Source of the DNA: Chryseomicrobium sp. FSL W7-1435
GTDB lineage: Bacteria; Bacillota; Bacilli; Bacillales_A; Planococcaceae
Assembly (NCBI RefSeq): GCF_038595005.1
Contig: NZ_CP151997.1
Location: 1,612,001 to 1,676,000 of the forward strand
Direction: 5' to 3'
Length of the DNA stretch: 64,000 bases
Shown: positions 54,532 through 63,135 of the stretch, in pieces
Numbering within the stretch: position 1 is the stretch's first letter
Layout of the letters: the number at the start of each line of letters is the position of its first letter
The notes under the pieces: model-generated
Database searches by the model: none
Seen by the model: the letters and a program-made list of their open reading frames with translations, nothing else
What the model was told of the DNA's origin: nothing
Made by a program: the position numbers and the translations under genes

Positions 54532-54972
54532 ATGAGTATGGATTTTAACTTATATATGAATGAAATCGTAACAACTGCCCGCAATGAAATGGACGCTGCA
54601 GGCTATGAGCAACTGCGTACAACTGAAGATGTGGATCGTGCGCTAGAGCGTCCGGGAACTACATTGTTTATGGTGAACTCTGTTTGTGGTTGTGCAGGAG
54701 GCATTGCACGTCCTGCAGCTACACATGCGGCTCATTATGACCGCCGCCCAGATCATTTAGTGACTGTATTTGCAGGTCAAGACAAAGAAGCTACTTTTTA
54801 TGCACGCGATAAATTTGGAGACGAGCATTTGCCATCATCTCCTTCATTCGTTCTTGTAAAGGATGGACAAATGGTAGCAGAGGTTGGCCGTCACGAAATC
54901 GAAGGTCATGATCCTATGAGTGTAATAACTCATTTACAAGGTCTATTCGAAGAATACTGCGAAGAATATTAA
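54532..54972 (+). CDS. brxB: Bacilliredoxin BrxB (YqiW-type)
   Basis: A 146-residue thioredoxin-fold protein that removes bacillithiol from S-bacillithiolated proteins. The CGC active site is C52-G-C54 in [13 protein letters not shown], which marks the BrxA/BrxB family. The ATG follows AAAGGAGTG. It is placed between meaB and the mce-mmdA pair, matching yqiW in B. subtilis. Confidence 0.93.
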   Translation: MSMDFNLYMNEIVTTARNEMDAAGYEQLRTTEDVDRALERPGTTLFMVNSVCGCAGGIARPAATHAAHYDRRPDHLVTVFAGQDKEATFYARDKFGDEHLPSSPSFVLVKDGQMVAEVGRHEIEGHDPMSVITHLQGLFEEYCEEY

Positions 54973-54981
54973 GTAAAAAGT

Positions 54982-55015
54982 AAAAAGACACGGTCTACGC
55001 AGACCGTGTCTTTTT
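54982..55015. terminator. Two-way terminator between brxB and prli42
   Basis: A perfect 15-bp stem: AAAAAGACACGGTCT (54982-54996) with its complement at 55001-55015, loop ACGC. It serves both convergent genes. Confidence 0.93.
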
Positions 55016-55109
55016 ATAGTAGAAAGCTTAAACCAAAAACAAATGTGGACAGTAACATCGTGATGATCATCAAATAAATAATTACTTTACGGAAAGTTTC
55101 ATTTCGCAT
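55014..55109 (-). CDS. prli42: Prli42-type stressosome-associated membrane microprotein
   Basis: A 31-residue protein, MRNETFRKVIIYL then a hydrophobic helix to the end (VFGLSFLL). Length, the basic N-terminus (R-N-x-x-x-R-K-V) and the single helix match Prli42, the Firmicutes membrane peptide that tethers the stressosome. Start is ATG at 55109; the GAGGAG site is somewhat far (about 13 bases). The stop codon lies in the terminator arm. It is easily missed because of its size. Confidence 0.72.
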   Translation of the reverse strand: MRNETFRKVIIYLMIITMLLSTFVFGLSFLL

Positions 55110-55140
55110 CCATACATCGCTCCTCTAGTTGACTACCCTT

Positions 55141-55169
55141 AGTTTATCAGAGACAAAAGAGGTAGCCAA
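55141..55169 (-). promoter_or_regulatory. Possible promoter of prli42
   Basis: Minus strand TTGGCT (55169-55164), 17 bases, TAAACT (55146-55141). Confidence 0.45.
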
Positions 55170-55223
55170 CCTTTTTTGAAATCGCTACAATAGAAGATAG
55201 AGTGTGAAAGGGGATGGACTAGA

Positions 55224-55637
55224 TTGAAAAAAGTGGACCATATTGGGGTAGCCGTCAATTCACTAGATGAAGCGCTTCCATACTATACAGAGACACTGGG
55301 GTTACCTCTCTTAGGAATTGAAGAAGTAGAGAGCGAGCAAGTGAAGGTTGCATTTCTAGATGCAGGGAATTTAAAAATCGAACTTTTAGAGCCTATGTCT
55401 GAGAAAAGCGCAATCCATACTTTCCTCGAGAAAAAAGGACCAGGCATGCATCACATTGCATTTGGCGTAGAATCGATTCAGACCCGTCTGGACGATTTGA
55501 AGGAAAACGGTGTTCGTTTGTTGCATGAACAACCCAAAACCGGTGCTGGCGGCGCATTAGTTGCTTTTATACACCCAAAATCGTCACATGGTGTACTATA
55601 TGAACTTTGTGAGAAACAGTCGGAGGCGAAAGCGTAA
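55224..55637 (+). CDS. mce: Methylmalonyl-CoA epimerase
   Basis: A 137-residue VOC-fold enzyme that interconverts the R and S forms of methylmalonyl-CoA, linking propionyl-CoA carboxylase to MutAB. Metal ligands are seen at DHIGVAV (His), HHIAFGVESI (His) and VLYELCE (Glu). The start is TTG 55224 (MKKVDHIG), with AAAGGGGAT upstream. It overlaps mmdA by one base. Confidence 0.93.
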   Translation: MKKVDHIGVAVNSLDEALPYYTETLGLPLLGIEEVESEQVKVAFLDAGNLKIELLEPMSEKSAIHTFLEKKGPGMHHIAFGVESIQTRLDDLKENGVRLLHEQPKTGAGGALVAFIHPKSSHGVLYELCEKQSEAKA

Positions 55638-57184
55638 TGGATATGTACGATAAAATTAATGAACTTTATGACCGTAAACGCACAATCGAGCTAGGTGGTG
55701 GAGATGCTCGAATAGAGAAGCAACATGAAAAAGGCAAATTGACAGCACGCGAGCGCATCGAGTTACTAGTCGACGAAGGCACGTTTGTAGAATTGAATCC
55801 ATTTATTAAACACCGAACTACTGATTTTGGAATGGACAAACTTGAAGGACCTGGAGATGGGGTAGTTACGGGGTATGGTAAAGTTGCTGGAAAACCTATC
55901 TACTTATTCTCACAAGATTTCACTGTATTTGGCGGTGCGCTAGGTGAGATGCATGCTCTAAAAATCTCAAATGTTATGGACTTAGCCGCAAAGAACGGGG
56001 CACCATTTATTGGACTCAATGATTCAGGTGGAGCGCGAATTCAAGAAGGCGTGGTCTCATTAGATGGATATGGCCAAATTTTTTACCGAAATGCCATTTA
56101 TTCAGGTGTCATTCCTCAAATTTCTGTTATCTTAGGCCCATGTGCTGGAGGCGCAGTTTATTCACCTGCTATTACGGACTTTGTGTTTATGACCGATAAA
56201 ACGAGCCAAATGTTTATTACTGGACCGAAAGTCATTGAGACAGTAACCGGAGAAAAGATTTCTTCAGAAGATCTTGGCGGTTCAAAAGTACATAATGCAA
56301 TCAGTGGGAATGCCCATTTCCGAGCTGCAACGGAAGAAGAAGTATTGGCGCAAGTGCGTCAGCTCCTTACTTATTTGCCACAAAATAATGAAGAAAAAAC
56401 GCCAATCTTAGCTTCAGATGATGCTTCAGATGAACGTCCTGACTTAGCAGATATCGTCCCATTTGAGGCAATCCGTCCTTACGATATCCGTCGCGTAGTG
56501 GAACAAGTAGTGGACACTGATTCGTTTTTAGAGGTACAAGCTGAATTTGCGAGAAATATTGTAGTAGGTTTTGCTCGAATCAAAGGAGAGACAGTAGGAC
56601 TTATCTGTAACCAACCAAAAGTGATGGCGGGTGGCCTCGATATCGATTCATCTGATAAAGCGGCACGGTTTATTCGATTCTGTGACTCTTTCAACATTCC
56701 TCTGATCACGTTTGAAGATGTTACTGGCTTCTTCCCAGGAATCAAACAAGAGCATGGAGGAATCATTCGTCACGGAGCCAAGATTTTATATGCCTACTCT
56801 GAAGCGACAGTTCCGAAACTGACTGTTATTTTGCGTAAAGCCTATGGTGGAGCTTATGTAGCACTGAATTCAAAATCAATTGGTGCCGATGTCGTCTTTG
56901 CTTGGCCAAACGCAGAAATTGCGGTTATGGGACCAAATGGCGCAGCCAACATCATTTTTGCACGAGAAATTGACAACAGTGAAAATCCAGAAGCTATGCG
57001 TGCTGAAAAAATTGAAGAATACCGTGAAAAATTTGCCAACCCTTATGTTGCCGCATCCATGGGAATGGTCGATGATGTCATAGATCCACGCGATACGCGA
57101 ATCAAATTAATTCAAGCCCTAGAAATGATGCGTACTAAAAAAGAAGAACGTCCTAAGAAAAAACACGGCAATATTCCATTGTAA
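55637..57184 (+). CDS. mmdA: Acyl-CoA carboxylase carboxyltransferase (propionyl-CoA type, YqjD)
   Basis: The 515-residue carboxyltransferase holds both halves of the crotonase-like fold. Motifs: GDGVVTGYGKVAGKPIYLFSQ (cut to its core GDGVVTGYG), NDSGGARIQEG, GPCAGGAVYSPA and IIRHGAKILYAYSEATVP. It most probably makes methylmalonyl-CoA from propionyl-CoA, or the reverse decarboxylation; sodium-pump subunits are not nearby. The partner biotin carboxylase is not in this cluster, so AccB/AccC or an unlinked subunit must serve. Its stop is 11 bases before the peptidase gene. Confidence 0.92.
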   Translation: MDMYDKINELYDRKRTIELGGGDARIEKQHEKGKLTARERIELLVDEGTFVELNPFIKHRTTDFGMDKLEGPGDGVVTGYGKVAGKPIYLFSQDFTVFGGALGEMHALKISNVMDLAAKNGAPFIGLNDSGGARIQEGVVSLDGYGQIFYRNAIYSGVIPQISVILGPCAGGAVYSPAITDFVFMTDKTSQMFITGPKVIETVTGEKISSEDLGGSKVHNAISGNAHFRAATEEEVLAQVRQLLTYLPQNNEEKTPILASDDASDERPDLADIVPFEAIRPYDIRRVVEQVVDTDSFLEVQAEFARNIVVGFARIKGETVGLICNQPKVMAGGLDIDSSDKAARFIRFCDSFNIPLITFEDVTGFFPGIKQEHGGIIRHGAKILYAYSEATVPKLTVILRKAYGGAYVALNSKSIGADVVFAWPNAEIAVMGPNGAANIIFAREIDNSENPEAMRAEKIEEYREKFANPYVAASMGMVDDVIDPRDTRIKLIQALEMMRTKKEERPKKKHGNIPL

Positions 57185-57195
57185 AGGAGCTCATT

Positions 57196-58293
57196 ATGTC
57201 ACGCTTACTAAATGAATTTATTGAACTTGTTGAAATTCCTTCAGAAACAGGAAAAGAGCATGTCATCGCTCCAATTTTAAAAGAAAAATTAGCAGCACTT
57301 GGTTTTTCAGTTATGGAAGATGATGCAAAAGAGAAGACTGGATTTGGAGCTGGAAATTTAATAGCCACTAAAAAAGGCAATTCCTCGAAACCAAAACTAT
57401 TGTTCTCTGTTCATATGGACACCGTAACACCGGGTGAGGGAATTGTAGCCATTCAAAAAGGTAACACAATTGTGTCTCAAGGAGATACGATCTTGGGTGC
57501 AGATGATAAAGCGGGAATTGCGGCCTTGTTTGAGGCGATTCGTCGTATTATCGAAACAAATGCTGACCATGGCCAATTACAAGTTGTCATTTCAGTTGGA
57601 GAAGAAAGTGGCCTTGTCGGCGCAAAAGCTTTAGATCCAGCAATGCTTGACGCTGATTTTGGCTATGCACTTGATAGCGACGGAGAAGTGGGCGGTATTG
57701 TTGTAGCGGCCCCGTTCCAAGCCAAGCTATGGACGACGATTACTGGAAAACCAGCGCATGCGGGAGTAGCACCTGAAAAAGGGATTTCAGCTATCACCGT
57801 TGCGGCTAAATCAATTGCAGCTATGAATCTTGGTCGTATTGATGAAGAAACAACGGCGAATATTGGTCGATTTGAAGGCGGCAAAGCAACGAATATTGTT
57901 TGCCCAGAAGTCCACATTTTATCAGAGGCACGTGCATTGACTGAAGAAAAAGTGAATGCTCAAGTAAACCATATGGTAGAAACATTTGACACGACTGCAC
58001 AGTCACTCGGTGCTACTGCTGAAACAAAAACAGAGCTGATGTATCCTGGATTTTCTTTCAGTGAACAGGATGAAGTGGTTCGTTATGCGAAAACGTCATT
58101 TGAAGCACTTGGAATCCCAGTAGCCATTAAACGTAGTGGCGGGGGTAGTGATGCCAACATATTTAATGGTTTAGGTATTCCAACTGCTATCTTGTCTGTC
58201 GGTTATGAAGAGATTCACACAACAAATGAGTCCATGCCAATTGATCAATTAGAAAAATTGGCCGATGTTGTGACGCATTTAATTCAACAATAG
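57196..58293 (+). CDS. yqjE: M20/M42 family peptidase (YqjE, PepT-like)
   Basis: A 365-residue zinc peptidase resembling tripeptidase T. Metal ligands: FSVHMDTVTPGEG (His, Asp), GADDKAGIAALFEA (Asp), VGEESGLVGAKAL (Glu pair), ALDSDGEVG and the late GGGSDANIFNGLGIP. No signal peptide. The ATG follows AAAGGAGCTC. dinB follows after 11 bases. Confidence 0.92.
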   Translation: MSRLLNEFIELVEIPSETGKEHVIAPILKEKLAALGFSVMEDDAKEKTGFGAGNLIATKKGNSSKPKLLFSVHMDTVTPGEGIVAIQKGNTIVSQGDTILGADDKAGIAALFEAIRRIIETNADHGQLQVVISVGEESGLVGAKALDPAMLDADFGYALDSDGEVGGIVVAAPFQAKLWTTITGKPAHAGVAPEKGISAITVAAKSIAAMNLGRIDEETTANIGRFEGGKATNIVCPEVHILSEARALTEEKVNAQVNHMVETFDTTAQSLGATAETKTELMYPGFSFSEQDEVVRYAKTSFEALGIPVAIKRSGGGSDANIFNGLGIPTAILSVGYEEIHTTNESMPIDQLEKLADVVTHLIQQ

Positions 58294-58304
58294 GAGGAAT
58301 GGTC

Positions 58305-59552
58305 GTGGGAGAACAAGCGCGTATCTTATTTCATCTTGATATGAATAGCTTTTTCGCATCTGTAGAACAGGCCTACGACCCCTCATTAAAAGGAAAGCCT
58401 GTCGCAGTGGCTGGCAATCCAAAAGAGCGCAGAGGAATCATCATCACGTGTTCCTATGAAGCTCGAGCATTCGGGATCTATACAACGATGCCTGTCTGGG
58501 AAGCGAAGCGCAAATGCCCTTCGCTTCTTTTTGTTACACCGACATTTGAACGCTACCGAATTGCTTCTCAAGCTATGTTTGCCATCTTACGAGACTACAC
58601 GCCTTTAGTGGAACCCGTTTCAATTGATGAGGGATATGTGGATGTCACCGATATTGTAGAAGGCGCAGATGCGGTAGATTTGGCACGAACTATACAAGAC
58701 CGAATCCAGCGAGAATTAGATCTGCCATGCAGCATCGGAATCGCCCCAAATAAATTTCTCGCCAAAATGGCAAGTGGCATGAAAAAGCCCATGGGCATCA
58801 CAATCCTTAGAAAGAGAGATGTTCCTCGAGTCTTGTGGCCACTTGATGTAGAAGAGATGCATGGCGTAGGAGACAAGACAGCCAAAAAGCTCAACGACAA
58901 AGGGATTCAAACGATAGGAGATTTGGCTCGTCTACCAGAAAAACAAGTTCAAGCGATGCTTGGCCAGCACGGTGAAAAGTTGTGGAGACGAGCGAACGGT
59001 TCTGATAGCCGAAGTGTAGACCCTGACTCTATTTATGAACGGAAAAGTGTAGGGAATTCAAAGACCTTATCATTTGATGAAACATCAAAAGCTGCTTTAT
59101 TCGCTCATATTGATCAGCTCTCAGTAAAAGTTGCTGACCGTCTAAAAGAAAAAGGATATGTCGGTTATGTAGTACACGTACAAGTTCGCTACCATGATTG
59201 GCAAAACAAATCCAAGAGTCGGACATTTCGTGAATCCATCTATCGAAAGAGTGACATCGCAAGACTTTCCAAACAATTGTTCCTGGAACTGTGGAATGAA
59301 GAACCAGTTCGTTTACTTGGAGTTACCGTGCAAGATTTAAAAGAGCCTGGTGAAATAACAGAGCAGTTAACATTTGATTCCTATCAACAGATTGCCAAAG
59401 AAGAACCGGTTCGGAATTTGATTGAAGATTTACAAAAGAAATACGGCAAGGCAAGTATTCAACGAGGCGTGAAATTTCAAAAGAAAACGGGCTCTAGCTC
59501 TAGTTTCAGTAAAGATTTCTTAAACGATCATAACCGAAAGGAGGAAGAGTGA
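58305..59552 (+). CDS. dinB: DNA polymerase IV (Y family, YqjH/PolYB-like)
   Basis: A 415-residue translesion polymerase. Catalytic carboxylates lie in FHLDMNSFFASVEQ and SIDEGYVDVT; helix-hairpin-helix elements are in MHGVGDKTAKKLNDKGI; the little finger domain is at about 240-360. The C-terminus (QRGVKFQ region) could hold a sliding-clamp contact. GTG 58305 is seven bases after TAGGAGG; the ATG at 58299 is too close. rnz starts right after its stop. Confidence 0.94.
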   Translation: MGEQARILFHLDMNSFFASVEQAYDPSLKGKPVAVAGNPKERRGIIITCSYEARAFGIYTTMPVWEAKRKCPSLLFVTPTFERYRIASQAMFAILRDYTPLVEPVSIDEGYVDVTDIVEGADAVDLARTIQDRIQRELDLPCSIGIAPNKFLAKMASGMKKPMGITILRKRDVPRVLWPLDVEEMHGVGDKTAKKLNDKGIQTIGDLARLPEKQVQAMLGQHGEKLWRRANGSDSRSVDPDSIYERKSVGNSKTLSFDETSKAALFAHIDQLSVKVADRLKEKGYVGYVVHVQVRYHDWQNKSKSRTFRESIYRKSDIARLSKQLFLELWNEEPVRLLGVTVQDLKEPGEITEQLTFDSYQQIAKEEPVRNLIEDLQKKYGKASIQRGVKFQKKTGSSSSFSKDFLNDHNRKEEE

Positions 59553-60509
59553 ATGGAACTTATCTTTCTTGGGACTGGTGCGGGAATGCCGTCCAAACAA
59601 CGCAACACCTCATCGGTCGTTCTCAATCTCGTGGAAGAGCGAGGCACATACTGGCTCATCGATTGCGGGGAAGCCACTCAGCACCAACTCCTCTATACGT
59701 CTTTAAAACCACGCCGAATCGAGAAAATATTTATTACTCACATGCACGGTGACCACATCTACGGATTGCCTGGGCTGTTGGGTTCTCGCTCATTTTTAGG
59801 GGGGACTGAAAAATTGACTGTCTTCGGTCCGCGTGGAATAGAAGACTATATTCGGCTATCCCTCAAGTTAACACGTACTCATTTGACATACCCACTGGAG
59901 ATCATTGAAATCAAACCAGGAGTAATATTCCAAGATAAAAGTTTTCAAATCTTTGCGGACAAACTGGATCATGTTATTCCTTCTTACGGCTTTCGATTTC
60001 AACAAAATGAACTACCTGGCGAATTGTTGATGGACAAAGTGCGAGAATTTTCAGTGCCAAAAGGACCTTTATTAGGCCGTCTAAAATCGGGGGAAGATAT
60101 CACGCTTGATGACGGAACGTTTGTGAAAAGTACAGATGTTACATCTCCACCTCGAGCTGGTTTTACAGTGACAATTCTAGGGGACACACGTTTGTCAGAA
60201 ACATCTATTCAACTGGCGAATGACGCAGATATCCTTGTCCATGAAGCGACGTTTGATGACACTGGAGAAAAAATGGCTGCAGATTATGGGCACTCGACAT
60301 TTCGACAAGCTGCACAAGTGGCGAAAGCTGCCACTGCCGCTCATCTGATTGTTACGCATATTAGTGCTCGGTTTACAAAAGAAAACGAGCCGTCTCTTTT
60401 AGCAGAACTAAAAGAAAGCGGCTGCCCGTCATTTATTGCATCTGATTTTACGCATTACAAATTACTACGAGATGGGAGCATAGAATCTTTCACAACATCG
60501 CCTAAATGA
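59553..60509 (+). CDS. rnz: Ribonuclease Z
   Basis: RNase Z removes the 3' trailer from tRNA precursors lacking encoded CCA. The 318 residues show FLGTGAGMPSKQRNTSS, the zinc motif THMHGDHIYGLPGLL, the exosite region (about 150-190), the ILGDTRLSE aspartate and TFDDTGEKMAADYGHST with the later THISARF. The ATG follows AAAGGAGGAAGAGTGA. Its last 55 bases overlap proI on the other strand. Confidence 0.95.
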   Translation: MELIFLGTGAGMPSKQRNTSSVVLNLVEERGTYWLIDCGEATQHQLLYTSLKPRRIEKIFITHMHGDHIYGLPGLLGSRSFLGGTEKLTVFGPRGIEDYIRLSLKLTRTHLTYPLEIIEIKPGVIFQDKSFQIFADKLDHVIPSYGFRFQQNELPGELLMDKVREFSVPKGPLLGRLKSGEDITLDDGTFVKSTDVTSPPRAGFTVTILGDTRLSETSIQLANDADILVHEATFDDTGEKMAADYGHSTFRQAAQVAKAATAAHLIVTHISARFTKENEPSLLAELKESGCPSFIASDFTHYKLLRDGSIESFTTSPK

Positions 60510-61294
60510 TTGGATTGGGTGCAAGCAGCTTGGAGTCCTTTGATAATGGCTGTTTGGAGACCTAGTTCTTCCATTTGTTTTAACCCAGCTTCTGTAGTTC
60601 CTCCAGGACTCGTCACATGTTTTCGCAATGTGGCGGGTTCTTCTTTTGTTTTTTTTAACATCGCTACTGCTCCTTCGAGCGTTTGGAGGATCAGTGCATT
60701 TGCCTGTTCTTTCGGCAGTCCGATTTCGTGTGCGGCGCGTTGCAGGGCCTCTGTAATATAGTAGACGTACGCTGGACCGCTTCCGGATAATGCCGTAACT
60801 GCGTGCATATGCTCATCCAGCATGACTTCTACTGATCCGATTGCTTCGAATAAAGAGGTAACAAAGCGTAGGTTTTGGTCAGTTACATCGGATGTATGGC
60901 TGAGAACTGTAGCACTTTTGCCAATCATCGCGGAAGTGTTTGGCATAACGCGAACAATTGGGTGGCCAGGAAAAGCATGTTGTAGTAGTTCTAAATCAAT
61001 TCCTGCTAACACTGATAAAACGGTAACATCACTAGGAAGCAATGGCTGAATCGCCTTAAATGCCTCTTTTGCATCTTTTGGCTTCATTGCGAGAACTACA
61101 TAGTTGGCATCTTGTATACACTCGGGATGGTCTTTGACAAGCGAGACCTGGTAACGAGATTGTAACGCCACCAGTGCCTCTTCATCACTTTTATTGGTCA
61201 CGTACAGAGAAAGAGGAGGAAGTTTGGGGGAGTTGACCCACCCGCTAATAATCGCTTCTGCCATAGCACCAGCTCCAAAAAATACAATCTTCAT
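60455..61294 (-). CDS. proI: Pyrroline-5-carboxylate reductase (ProI-type)
   Basis: The 279-residue enzyme makes proline from pyrroline-5-carboxylate with NAD(P)H. Rossmann loop FGAGAMAEAIISGW, VVLAMKPKDAKEA, MPNTSAMIGK and the substrate motif ALSGSGPAYVYYITEAL are complete, as is the TSPGGTTEAGL end. The ATG follows TTGAGGAGGCG. Position between rnz and yqjP fits B. subtilis proI. The extra C-terminal residues (HLGDVVKDSMLPSRSNL) produce the overlap with rnz. Confidence 0.95.
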   Translation of the reverse strand: MKIVFFGAGAMAEAIISGWVNSPKLPPLSLYVTNKSDEEALVALQSRYQVSLVKDHPECIQDANYVVLAMKPKDAKEAFKAIQPLLPSDVTVLSVLAGIDLELLQHAFPGHPIVRVMPNTSAMIGKSATVLSHTSDVTDQNLRFVTSLFEAIGSVEVMLDEHMHAVTALSGSGPAYVYYITEALQRAAHEIGLPKEQANALILQTLEGAVAMLKKTKEEPATLRKHVTSPGGTTEAGLKQMEELGLQTAIIKGLQAACTQSNHLGDVVKDSMLPSRSNL

Positions 61295-61325
61295 GGAAAA
61301 CGCCTCCTCAAGTATAATGATTCGA

Positions 61326-61354
61326 ATTATAAAGTTGTCTTAAAGCATTGTCAA
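61326..61354 (-). promoter_or_regulatory. Consensus promoter of proI
   Basis: Minus strand TTGACA (61354-61349), 17 bases, TATAAT (61331-61326), a perfect match to the consensus. Confidence 0.9.
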
Positions 61355-61376
61355 TGCCACTAGTGACGACTGTATC

Positions 61377-61407
61377 TATTCATAGTACACTATGAATAAT
61401 CATTCAT
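61377..61407. promoter_or_regulatory. Overlapping palindromes before yqjP (operator-like)
   Basis: TATTCATAG (61377-61385) and CTATGAATA (61390-61398) form a perfect 9-bp inverted repeat around TACA; ATGAAT (61392-61397) then pairs with ATTCAT (61402-61407). Three copies of one half-site overlap the likely -10 (TACACT, 61386-61391) just before the ribosome site. Confidence 0.5.
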
Positions 61408-61422
61408 TTTAGGAGGCCCACT

Positions 61423-62364
61423 ATGATTCACACACTAACACTTCCGACACCCTTTGCTGTTGGGGATGTCCATAGCTATTTACTTAAAGGGGACTCCCTA
61501 ACACTTTTCGACGTCGGTCCTAAAACCGATCAAGCGCGACAAGTATTAGAACAAAAATTAAAAGAATTAAATATTGCTACAAGCGATATCGAGCAAGTGG
61601 TTTTAACCCATCATCATCCAGATCACTCCGGCTGGACGGAACTTTTTGAAAATGCTACGCTGCTTGGTCATGCCTATAACGATGTTTGGTTCACACGGGA
61701 TCAAGATTTTTTTGCTTACCATGATGCGTTTTATTTAGAACAATTACAAGAAGAAGGCGTTCCAGAAGAGTATTATCACTGGATCGAAAAGATGAAAAGA
61801 CCGATTCAATTAATGGGAAATCGTCCGCTGGATGCGGTGCTTGAGGAGGGAGACAAGTTGCCTGGACACCCTGAACTAGTTGTTCTTGAAACCCTTGGCC
61901 ATGCACAAAGTCAACTTTCTTTCTATAATGAACAAGCAAATTGGATGATTGGTGGAGACCATGTAATTGCTCATATTTCTTCCAATCCTCTCATCGAACC
62001 ACCATTAAAAAAATCTCAAGGCCGACCGAAAGCGTTGCTTCAATACAACGCGTCACTTCGACGGATGTTAGACTTTACTATAGAAAAAATCTACAGTGGG
62101 CATGGGGAAGTCGTTCAAGATGTGCACCCACTGATTGAATACCGACTGCAACGTCAACATCAGCGTGCCCTTCATATGTTAACGCTCTTAGGAGATGAAA
62201 CACTTACGATCTTTGAACTGACGAAACGGTTATTCCCGAAAGTGTATGAGAAAGAACTTGGATTGACTTTGTCTGAAACAATTGGTCAGATCGACTACTT
62301 GATGGATAATGCACTTCTTGTAGAAGAACTACACGAAGGAGTGAAGTATTATCGAAAAGCCTAA
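61423..62364 (+). CDS. yqjP: MBL fold metallo-hydrolase (YqjP-type)
   Basis: A 313-residue enzyme with an N-terminal metallo-beta-lactamase domain (THHHPDHSGW near 66-75; TLGHAQSQLS; IGGDHVIAH; YSGHGEVV) and a C-terminal helical extension (about 245-313) like that of winged-helix-tailed MBL proteins. Substrate unknown. The ATG follows TTTAGGAGGCCC. Its end overlaps the proposed start of the SDR gene by 17 bases. Confidence 0.92.
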   Translation: MIHTLTLPTPFAVGDVHSYLLKGDSLTLFDVGPKTDQARQVLEQKLKELNIATSDIEQVVLTHHHPDHSGWTELFENATLLGHAYNDVWFTRDQDFFAYHDAFYLEQLQEEGVPEEYYHWIEKMKRPIQLMGNRPLDAVLEEGDKLPGHPELVVLETLGHAQSQLSFYNEQANWMIGGDHVIAHISSNPLIEPPLKKSQGRPKALLQYNASLRRMLDFTIEKIYSGHGEVVQDVHPLIEYRLQRQHQRALHMLTLLGDETLTIFELTKRLFPKVYEKELGLTLSETIGQIDYLMDNALLVEELHEGVKYYRKA

Positions 62365-63109
62365 AAAAATATTACTGACTGGCGGTACGAGTGGTCTTGG
62401 GCTTTATGTAGCAAGAGAGCTTTTGAGGCAAGGCCACAGTATTACCGTTACCGGTCGAAACGAACAGGCATTAGCTGAGCTTCAACAGTTAGGCGCGCGC
62501 GCAACCCACTGGGATATGTCTAGACAACATAGACAAGAAGATTGGCCAACCTCTCTGTTAGATACCGATTATGACGTGGTGATCTTAAATGCCGGTGTTG
62601 GCTTTTTTAAGCAACATGATGAACTCTCAGCACAAGAAATACAGTCTATGCTTCTAGTCAACGTTGAAATTCCGATGCTACTAGCGCGGTATCATAGTCC
62701 ATTTATGCAACGAAGAGAGGATGGCTTGTTGTTATTCATCGGTTCATTGGCGGGGCGGATGGCTTCACCGAAAGCAAGTGTCTATGCAGCGTCTAAGCAC
62801 GCGTTAACTGGTTATGTGCAAGGTCTCCGAATGGAATTGATGCAGACCAATGTGAAAGTGAGCATTGTGCAACCAGGTCCGATTGATACGCCGTTTATTG
62901 ATAAGGCAGACGAAACAGGGGGCTATAAAAAAGCACTTGGAAAACATATCTTGTCTATCGAACAGGTGGGGGAGGTTGTCATGAGACAACTAATTAAACC
63001 AAAAGGCGAAGTATTGGTGCCTGATCTTCTTGGCGTCGGGGCAAAGTTTGCTCAACTCACGCCTTTATTATTTGAACGTTTTGGCAGAAAAATTTATGCA
63101 AAAAAGTAG
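62348..63109 (+). CDS. yqjQ: Short-chain dehydrogenase with non-canonical start (YqjQ-type)
   Basis: The reading frame codes for an SDR: cofactor motif TGGTSGLG, NAG in VVILNAGVG, catalytic Ser in GSLAG and YAASK tetrad residues (Y and K), then PGPIDTPF. The cofactor motif is encoded at 62378-62401, upstream of the first usual start (TTG 62423). Behind the in-frame stop at 62342 no ATG, GTG or TTG occurs before that motif. AAGGAG at 62336-62341 sits 6 bases before ATT 62348 and 9 before ATC 62351, so initiation at ATT (or ATC) is inferred, giving about 253 residues. A sequencing error is the alternative. Substrate unknown. Confidence 0.75.
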   Translation: MIEKPKKILLTGGTSGLGLYVARELLRQGHSITVTGRNEQALAELQQLGARATHWDMSRQHRQEDWPTSLLDTDYDVVILNAGVGFFKQHDELSAQEIQSMLLVNVEIPMLLARYHSPFMQRREDGLLLFIGSLAGRMASPKASVYAASKHALTGYVQGLRMELMQTNVKVSIVQPGPIDTPFIDKADETGGYKKALGKHILSIEQVGEVVMRQLIKPKGEVLVPDLLGVGAKFAQLTPLLFERFGRKIYAKK

Positions 63110-63135
63110 AGAGCCGATGGGCTCTCTACTTTTAT
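63102..63135. terminator. Two-way terminator between yqjQ and the symporter gene
   Basis: AAAAGTAGAGAGCC (63102-63115) pairs with GGCTCTCTACTTTT (63120-63133) around GATG. Confidence 0.92.
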
